Origin: Neolewinella maritima
GTDB taxonomy: Bacteria; Bacteroidota; Bacteroidia; Chitinophagales; Saprospiraceae
Direction of reading: 5' to 3'
NCBI RefSeq assembly: GCF_923081025.1
Contig: NZ_CAKLPZ010000001.1
Location: forward strand, 1,178,001 to 1,242,000
DNA length: 64,000 nt
Below are positions 59,161-64,000 of this stretch, one piece after another. The position numbers and the translations under genes were made by a program. Position 1 is the first letter of the stretch; every line of letters begins with the position of its first letter. The notes below the pieces were generated by a model. It was not told the DNA's origin, searched no databases, and saw only the letters and a list, made by a program, of their open reading frames with translations.

Positions 59161-59168
59161 TATCTTCC
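59161..59168 (+). promoter_or_regulatory. Candidate -7 element for thyA
   Basis: TATCTTCC, two changes from TAnnTTTG and almost identical to the element at 9523, lies 20 bp before the ATG at 59189 in an AT-rich stretch. Confidence 0.4.
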
Positions 59169-59188
59169 GCCCAATTCCACGTGACACC

Positions 59189-60094
59189 ATGAAGACCTAC
59201 CACGACCTGCTGCGCCATATCCTCGCCACGGGGACGCCCAAGGGCGATCGTACGGGTACCGGTACCCTATCCGTGTTCGGCTACCAGTCGCGCTACGACC
59301 TCCGCGAGGGATTCCCCCTCATTACCACCAAAAAGGTGCACTGGAAAAGCGTCGTGCACGAATTGCTGTGGTTCATCCGCGGCGATACCAACATCCGCTA
59401 CCTGGTACTGAACGGTGTACGGATCTGGAACGAATGGCCGTTTCAGCACTACCTGGAACAAACCGGTCAGGCCGCCGATCTTCCTAAACACGGTATCGCC
59501 TGGAAGGCCGCCCTCAAGGAGTTTGTCGACCGCATCGCCGGTGATGAGGCATTTGCCCAGCAGTGGGGGGAGTTGGGACCAGTGTACGGCAAACAGTGGC
59601 GCGACTTCAACGGCGTGGATCAGCTGCGCGACGTAGTCGAAGCCATCAAAGCAACACCCGATAGCCGCCGCCACATCGTCACCGCCTGGAACCCCGAGGA
59701 GATCCCGGCCATGGCCAAGGCGGGACTGCCGCCCTGCCACACGCTGTTTCAGTTCTACGTAGCGGACGGCCGACTGAGCTGCCAGCTGTACCAGCGTTCG
59801 GCGGACGTATTTCTCGGCGTGCCATTCAATATTGCCTCCTACGCTCTACTCACGCAGCTGGTAGCGCGTGAGTGCGCACTGGAGGTCGGTGAATTCGTCC
59901 ACACGCTCGGGGATGCACACCTGTACAGCAACCACCTGGAGCAGGCCCGCGAGCAGCTCAGCCGCACGCCGCGCCCGCTGCCGACGGTGCAGATTGCCCA
60001 AAATGCACCCGACTTGTTCTCGCTCGGTTACGACGACATTACGCTGCATGCCTACGATCCCTGGCCGGCTATCCGAGCGCCGATCGCAGTCTAG
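59189..60094 (+). CDS. thyA: Thymidylate synthase ThyA
   Basis: 301 residues, with a mid-length insertion (about 90-120) relative to E. coli ThyA (264). The phosphate-binding loop [21 protein letters not shown], the nucleophile Cys183 in [13 protein letters not shown], and the substrate-binding [23 protein letters not shown] are intact. It methylates dUMP to dTMP using methylene-tetrahydrofolate. The dihydrofolate reductase gene that often follows thyA is absent; a YkgJ-type gene follows 3 bp on. Confidence 0.97.
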   Translation: MKTYHDLLRHILATGTPKGDRTGTGTLSVFGYQSRYDLREGFPLITTKKVHWKSVVHELLWFIRGDTNIRYLVLNGVRIWNEWPFQHYLEQTGQAADLPKHGIAWKAALKEFVDRIAGDEAFAQQWGELGPVYGKQWRDFNGVDQLRDVVEAIKATPDSRRHIVTAWNPEEIPAMAKAGLPPCHTLFQFYVADGRLSCQLYQRSADVFLGVPFNIASYALLTQLVARECALEVGEFVHTLGDAHLYSNHLEQAREQLSRTPRPLPTVQIAQNAPDLFSLGYDDITLHAYDPWPAIRAPIAV

Positions 60095-60097
60095 CCG

Positions 60098-60571
60098 ATG
60101 GACGTACCACACGCACTAAAGCACGCCGCCGCCGACTACAAAGCGAACCGTAAGGCCGTCAGCCGCCTGCGGCAGCGACCTCCTAAGGACCTCGATACCC
60201 GTATCCACGCCCTGCACGAAGAGGCCTTCGCCGAGATCGACTGCCTGAGCTGTGCGAACTGCTGCAAAACCACCAGTCCAATCTTCCGCGACATCGACAT
60301 CGACCGGCTGTCGAGGCATCTGGGAATACGGCCGGGTGAACTGGTGGAGCAGTACCTACACCTGGACGCCGAGGGTGATTATGTGTTGAACGTAGCCCCC
60401 TGCCCCTTCCTCGGTCCAGACAACTACTGCTCGGTGTACGCCGCCCGGCCCCGGGCCTGCCGCGAGTATCCCCATACCGATCGCAAGAACATGCTGCAAA
60501 TCCTGCCGTTGACGCTACGTAATACCCTGGTGTGCCCCGCCGTCGCACAGATTTTGCGGCGGCTGCGGTAG
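60098..60571 (+). CDS. YkgJ-family cysteine cluster protein
   Basis: 157 residues. The Cys cluster reads CLSCANCCKTTSP near residue 48, CPFLGPDNYCSVYAARPRACREYP around 105-130, and a later LVCP. This is the YkgJ (Fe-S or zinc-binding) pattern with CxxCxxCC at the start. Members are soluble and of unknown function. It starts 3 bp after thyA, so it is co-transcribed with it. Confidence 0.9.
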   Translation: MDVPHALKHAAADYKANRKAVSRLRQRPPKDLDTRIHALHEEAFAEIDCLSCANCCKTTSPIFRDIDIDRLSRHLGIRPGELVEQYLHLDAEGDYVLNVAPCPFLGPDNYCSVYAARPRACREYPHTDRKNMLQILPLTLRNTLVCPAVAQILRRLR

Positions 60572-60600
60572 ACCGGGAGTCCGCTATCTCTTCCCATTCT

Positions 60601-61965
60601 ATGCAGCAGTTATACCGTATTCTTCAGACGTTCATGAAGCAGGCCGTACGCAGCGTGGCCTTCCTTCCCGTACCCATGATCGTGGCGTCCGTGTTGCTCG
60701 GCTTCCTGTTCTTCTGGCTGGAGAATGCTACGAGTATCAGTAAGTGGACGCAGGATACCTTCCCGGCTCTGGCCATCACCAGTCAGGACACCGCCCGCAC
60801 CATCCTGGGTATGTTCATCGGTGGGCTCATTACGCTGACGGTATTCACGTTTTCGCAGATCATGATCCTGCTCAATCAGGTAGCCAGTAGTTACAGCCCC
60901 CGGCTACTGCCCAAACTCACCGGCGACCGCGCCCTGCAGTTTGTCATGGGCCTCAACCTGGCTACGATCGTACTGACCATCACGGTGCTTCTATCCATCC
61001 GGAGCAGCGATGATTTTAAGATCCCGAACTTCTCTATTCTTATCTGCACGATCCTCGGTATCACCTGCCTGTGCCTGTTCGTATACTTCGTGACCGCCAT
61101 CACCAAAAAGATCCAGGTAGATAGCATTGTGGATGCCTCCGCCCAGGACACTATCGACGGACTGAAGGACGAACGCGATCTCGGCGACGCGGGGTACTCC
61201 GATGGCAGCATACCGGCCGGGGTACGCAGCTGGTATCCCATCATGTCACCCATTTCGGGCTACCTGGGGGTGGTGAATCACCGGGCGCTCTCCAAGCTGG
61301 GCCACGCATACGATACTACGTTCTACATAGGGGTGAGTAAGGGTCAGTACGTACCGGAGGGACAGCCCCTTCTACAGTCGAAGGAGCTGCTCGACGAAGA
61401 GCAGATCGACCGGGTATTGACCACCGTATCCCCCATCCGGGATCAATTCGATGACTGGTACTTGCCGAACCTAAAGCAATTGACGGAGATCGCGCTCAAG
61501 GCCATGTCCCCCGGCATCAACGACCCCGGCACCGCAATCATGGTGATCGATCGGCAGACGGAGGTGCTCATCCGCATGATGGATACACCCTTCCACAATT
61601 ACTTTCGGGCGAAGGAGGGCGGCGACGTGTGGTTTGTGCGGCACAATTTTGAAGACATCCTGGCTGCCCTCATGCAGGAGATGCGCCGCTATGCCAAGGA
61701 GGACCCACTGGTAGTACGGGCGCTCTTTCAGATGCTCTACCACCTGCTCCACCGCGCGGGCACCTCTCTGGCCTACACCCGGAGCGTGCTACTAGAAATT
61801 CGGGCCCTCCTCGAGGACGCCCGCAGCAACATACCCAACACGCGCGATCGCTCACTGATCGCCAGGGACATACGGGTGCACCGGCGCGCAATACACCATC
61901 TGGCTCAGCTCAAGGGACGTACGTACGCCTTGCGGGAGGTCAACGCCGATGCGGCGCAGTCCTAG
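60601..61965 (+). CDS. DUF2254 membrane protein
   Basis: 454 residues from the ATG at 60601, chosen because the upstream reading overlaps the YkgJ gene. Four membrane helices lie in the first 180 residues (VPMIVASVLLGFLFFWL, RTILGMFIGGLITLTVFTFSQIMILL, LQFVMGLNLATIVLTITVLLSI, ILICTILGITCLCLFVYFVTAI). The long soluble C-terminal part includes SPISGYLGVVNHRAL and LTEIALKAMSPGINDPGTAIMVIDR, typical of DUF2254. Function is unknown. Its stop shares a CTAG with the convergent LOG gene. Confidence 0.92.
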   Translation: MQQLYRILQTFMKQAVRSVAFLPVPMIVASVLLGFLFFWLENATSISKWTQDTFPALAITSQDTARTILGMFIGGLITLTVFTFSQIMILLNQVASSYSPRLLPKLTGDRALQFVMGLNLATIVLTITVLLSIRSSDDFKIPNFSILICTILGITCLCLFVYFVTAITKKIQVDSIVDASAQDTIDGLKDERDLGDAGYSDGSIPAGVRSWYPIMSPISGYLGVVNHRALSKLGHAYDTTFYIGVSKGQYVPEGQPLLQSKELLDEEQIDRVLTTVSPIRDQFDDWYLPNLKQLTEIALKAMSPGINDPGTAIMVIDRQTEVLIRMMDTPFHNYFRAKEGGDVWFVRHNFEDILAALMQEMRRYAKEDPLVVRALFQMLYHLLHRAGTSLAYTRSVLLEIRALLEDARSNIPNTRDRSLIARDIRVHRRAIHHLAQLKGRTYALREVNADAAQS

Positions 61966-62681
61966 AGCTTGTAGTTCGGTGCCAGGCGCCCGCCCTTCTC
62001 GTCGTAAAATTCCTGAATGATGGCCAGTACTTCCTCCGGGGTGTCGACCAGGGGAAGCAGATCCATGTCAGCCGGGCTGATGGTCTTTTCCCGTTCCGAC
62101 ATCGTATCGAAAATCCACTGCCGCAGGCCCTGCCAGTAGTCGGTACCCACCAGAATGACCGGTACCGGGGTGATCTTCTTGGTCTGAATGAGGGTGAGTA
62201 CCTCGAAGAGCTCGTCCATCGTGCCGAAGCCACCGGGGCAGCAGACGAAGGCCTGGGCGTACTTCACGAACATGACCTTGCGCACGAAGAAGTACCGGAA
62301 GTCGATGTCCTTGTCGTCATCTACGTAGGCGTTGCTACTCTGCTCGAAGGGCAGGTCGATGTTGAGGCCGATGCTGGCCCCCTTGCTATCGTGCGCGCCT
62401 TTGTTGCCAGCTTCCATGATGCCGGGGCCGCCGCCCGTGATGATGCCATAGCCCTGGCGGACCAGTAGCCGACCGATCTCGGTGGCCGTCTTGTAGTACT
62501 TGTGGTCGGGCTTGGTCCGGGCCGATCCGAATATGCTTACACAGGGGCCGATGCGGTTCATCACCTCAAAGCCTTCCACGAACTCGCTGATCACTTTAAA
62601 CATGGTCCAGCTGTCTTCCCCAAAGGGGGCGGTATTCCAGCGGCGGGGGGCGTGGCGATCCAGCCCGTTAAAATCACTCAT
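61962..62681 (-). CDS. LOG-family protein (TIGR00730 Rossmann fold)
   Basis: 239 residues. GIITGGGPGIMEAGNKGA and the catalytic PGGFGTMDE (residues 149-157) are the two marks of the LOG/lysine decarboxylase-like family. Family enzymes release bases from nucleoside 5'-monophosphates, as in cytokinin activation or AMP/CMP hydrolysis. The insertion DDKDIDFRYFFVRKVMF fits the longer Bacteroidota subgroup. It is soluble. Its actual substrate in this organism is unknown. It overlaps the end of the DUF2254 gene by 4 bp. Confidence 0.92.
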   Translation of the reverse strand: MSDFNGLDRHAPRRWNTAPFGEDSWTMFKVISEFVEGFEVMNRIGPCVSIFGSARTKPDHKYYKTATEIGRLLVRQGYGIITGGGPGIMEAGNKGAHDSKGASIGLNIDLPFEQSSNAYVDDDKDIDFRYFFVRKVMFVKYAQAFVCCPGGFGTMDELFEVLTLIQTKKITPVPVILVGTDYWQGLRQWIFDTMSEREKTISPADMDLLPLVDTPEEVLAIIQEFYDEKGGRLAPNYKL

Positions 62682-62869
62682 ATAGTAGGTCGGTTAAACG
62701 AGGCGGGTACAAACGCGCCGCCGGAAGACAATGCCTGAACGACCAAAACGGTTGCCTTACGAATATATTTTGACCGCTAGGCAACGCAACCCCCCGGCCC
62801 GTCGTTCTTTCCAGCGAATATTCGCTTCTCTAACTCGCGCCAGCATTCTGGCGGCCTAACAAACACTAG

Positions 62870-63118
62870 ATGACTACCTTATCTCCTCAGGCCGTAGCCA
62901 CCCGCAGCGCCTTTCTACTGCAATTAAGCAACGAGCTCCAGCTACCGAGTGAGCGCCTGCACGGCTTCACTCGTCTGCGCGAAGATCTCTTTCTGGACAC
63001 CATGGACGTCGAGCTACTCATCGCCGGCCTGGAGCGCCGCCTCGAATACTACCTCACCGAGGAGGAAGCCAGCCAGATAGAGACTGTCGGCGACCTGCAG
63101 CATTTCTTCCTCCGCTAA
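62870..63118 (+). CDS. Acyl-carrier-protein-like protein lacking the phosphopantetheine serine
   Basis: 82 residues. The core aligns with acyl carrier proteins: LREDLFLDTMDVELLIAGLE corresponds to helix II and its preceding loop, and LTEEEASQIETVGDLQHFF to the final helices. In carrier proteins the motif is DSL with Ser carrying 4'-phosphopantetheine; here the residues are D-Thr44-M. A carrier role therefore seems lost or altered. No fatty-acid or polyketide gene is nearby. A 188-bp spacer upstream is AT-rich in part and presumably holds the promoter. Confidence 0.7.
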   Translation: MTTLSPQAVATRSAFLLQLSNELQLPSERLHGFTRLREDLFLDTMDVELLIAGLERRLEYYLTEEEASQIETVGDLQHFFLR

Positions 63119-63543
63119 TCCTCGCTTGCCGGATCGGCATCACCGTCACTCATCTCCCCCCCACGCGGGGCGCGCTGCAGCAAAAAGCTGAAAATGAATC
63201 CTTCGTAGCGCGACTGTAGCGACAGGATATCACCCTCCAGCGCGATCACCTCATAGTCCAGGGGTACCATCACGCCGCTGGTGGATAGTTCGTTGCCTTC
63301 CCGGACGTAGCTCCCACGCTGCGGCTCGTTGTCCTCGCTCAGCAGGTTGGTGGTGAAGGCGCCGTCGGACCCGAAGTCGAGGTAAAGGCCGTCCAGGACA
63401 CCCGTTTTTACATTATCCCGCCGCGCCTCGACCAGCTCCCAGCGGCCTTCCAGCTGCGTGGTGGCTTCTTCGGGCAGCTCGGCGGCATCACTGCCACAGG
63501 CGAAGAATAGATAGGGTAGGCTGAGCAGGAACACGAAACGCAT
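63115..63543 (-). CDS. Lipoprotein of unknown function, lipocalin-like
   Basis: 142 residues from the ATG at 63543, which gives a signal ending at FFAC (Cys in LPYLFFACGSD); the longer reading from 63681 would overlap the next gene. The mature part, QLEGRWELVEARRDNV, LYLDFGSDGAFTTNLL and MVPLDYEVIALEGDILSLQS, resembles small lipocalin-like or META-like beta barrels. The C terminus is acidic. Function is unknown. It overlaps the ACP-like gene by 4 bp, end to end. Confidence 0.75.
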   Translation of the reverse strand: MRFVFLLSLPYLFFACGSDAAELPEEATTQLEGRWELVEARRDNVKTGVLDGLYLDFGSDGAFTTNLLSEDNEPQRGSYVREGNELSTSGVMVPLDYEVIALEGDILSLQSRYEGFIFSFLLQRAPRGGEMSDGDADPASED

Positions 63544-63589
63544 GGGCTGAAGGAATTGCACTTCCCGAAACAGGAAAGACCGCAGATTG

Positions 63590-64000
63590 TTATACCGCCG
63601 CCCGCCGCAACCGGTCGTTGATGGCCCGCCCCAGGCCGGTCTCCGGTACCAGCTCCACGCTAGCTTCGGTATACGGCCCATCGGCTAGCTGGCGCAGTAC
63701 CCCGAATAGCCGTTGGGCCGCCTCCTGTAGCGAGCCGCTGGGTGATAAATTGAAGGTATGCGGTCCACTCGGGCGATCCGCGCCGAAGCAGACCACCGCA
63801 CAGCGTTCCGTACCCCGCACCTGCGCCCGCGCCACTAAAGTTAGCCGGATGCCGGGCGAATAGTGGCTCATCAGCATACCGGGAGCCTGCGGCCGGCTGC
63901 TACTCTGGGTCTGCACCTGCACGCGGTGGCCCAGCACATCCTCCAACTGCTCGACCGGGGTGCCGCCCTTGCGCAGTACGACCACCTCCGGACCGTCGAA
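63590..64000 (-). CDS. Threonylcarbamoyladenylate synthase (Sua5 type), C-terminal part (5' end off window)
   Basis: Open to the window edge; 136 residues are visible. APGMLMSHYSPGIRL is the linker that folds over the active site in Sua5. The following strands end ASVELVPETGLGRAINDRLRRAA, the C-terminal Sua5 domain that distinguishes Sua5 from the shorter TsaC/YrdC. The enzyme makes threonylcarbamoyl-AMP for the t6A37 modification of tRNA. The YrdC catalytic domain must lie beyond 64000. Confidence 0.9.
   Translation of the reverse strand, partial: FDGPEVVVLRKGGTPVEQLEDVLGHRVQVQTQSSSRPQAPGMLMSHYSPGIRLTLVARAQVRGTERCAVVCFGADRPSGPHTFNLSPSGSLQEAAQRLFGVLRQLADGPYTEASVELVPETGLGRAINDRLRRAAV

Noticed and set aside
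1-64000. tRNA, rRNA, CRISPR, transposase or prophage genes
   Set aside because: I looked for T-arm consensus, regularly spaced repeats, DDE or Tyr/Ser recombinase motifs and phage genes and found none; reading by eye could miss a diverged tRNA.

Overview
The window is a stretch of a GC-rich (roughly 60 %) chromosome that I read as Bacteroidota, most likely the Saprospiria/Lewinella group. The grounds are: many genes preceded by a TAnnTTTG-like -7 element (often TACCTTTG or TACCTTCG) instead of a sigma-70 -10 box; a Bacteroidota-type YidC; a reg_prop/Y_Y_Y sensor kinase; and families common in that phylum (DUF2911, DUF1684, DUF6438, CIA30, TraB/GumN, Bacteroidota M14 peptidase). The genus is inference. 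Genes are tightly packed, with many 1-4 nt overlaps. I see no rRNA, tRNA, CRISPR array, transposase or phage gene.

Layout. 1-2.4 kb: end of a UbiA-type prenyltransferase, two nucleotide-sugar genes (wlbB/wlbA-like) and a DUF3293 gene. 2.4-7.8 kb: yidC, a flavodoxin-fold quinone reductase, a DUF6438 lipoprotein, ettA. 7.8-13.6 kb: sulfite dehydrogenase sorAB, a small membrane protein, two alpha/beta hydrolases, a type I pullulanase. 13.6-20.1 kb: a membrane protein, a 1033-aa sensor kinase without a partner regulator, a lactonase-fold protein, a MoxR/Mg-chelatase-like ATPase. 20.1-20.6 kb: regulatory region with a 34-codon membrane peptide and three hairpins. 20.6-25.1 kb: cobalamin adenosyltransferase, lpxD, rfbD, argB, a TraB/GumN protein. 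25.2-30.3 kb: DoxX, enoyl-CoA hydratase, and a tyrosine catabolic run (homogentisate dioxygenase, fumarylacetoacetase, flavin reductase-like protein, thioesterase). 30.3-36 kb: lipoproteins and small enzymes, among them an acetolactate-decarboxylase-like lipoprotein that appears to have lost its metal site. 36.3-39.2 kb: a phosphotransferase plus acyl-CoA dehydrogenase pair resembling LvaA/LvaC, then a VOC protein. 39.2-42.2 kb: a DUF4956 / HlyD-like adaptor / TolC-like operon. 42.2-43.8 kb: an acyl-CoA synthetase. 44-48.7 kb: an accessory, probably defensive block, with a DUF4143 ATPase and an McrBC pair whose McrB carries an EVE-like insertion. 48.7-64 kb: an outer-membrane protein, M14 peptidase, RsmB-type methyltransferase, class III cyclase, two SDRs, thyA, DUF2254 and LOG proteins, an ACP-like protein lacking the carrier serine, and the end of a Sua5-type enzyme.

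Functional links that the order supports: sorA and sorB as one periplasmic sulfite-oxidising unit; hmgA and fahA as consecutive steps of tyrosine breakdown; the kinase/dehydrogenase pair for 4-hydroxyacyl-CoA breakdown; mcrB and mcrC as one restriction system; and DUF4956-HlyD-TolC as a possible envelope-spanning complex lacking a known pump. This last operon is my best candidate for an undescribed system. Identifications come from reading motifs and comparing with remembered families; no database search was run.
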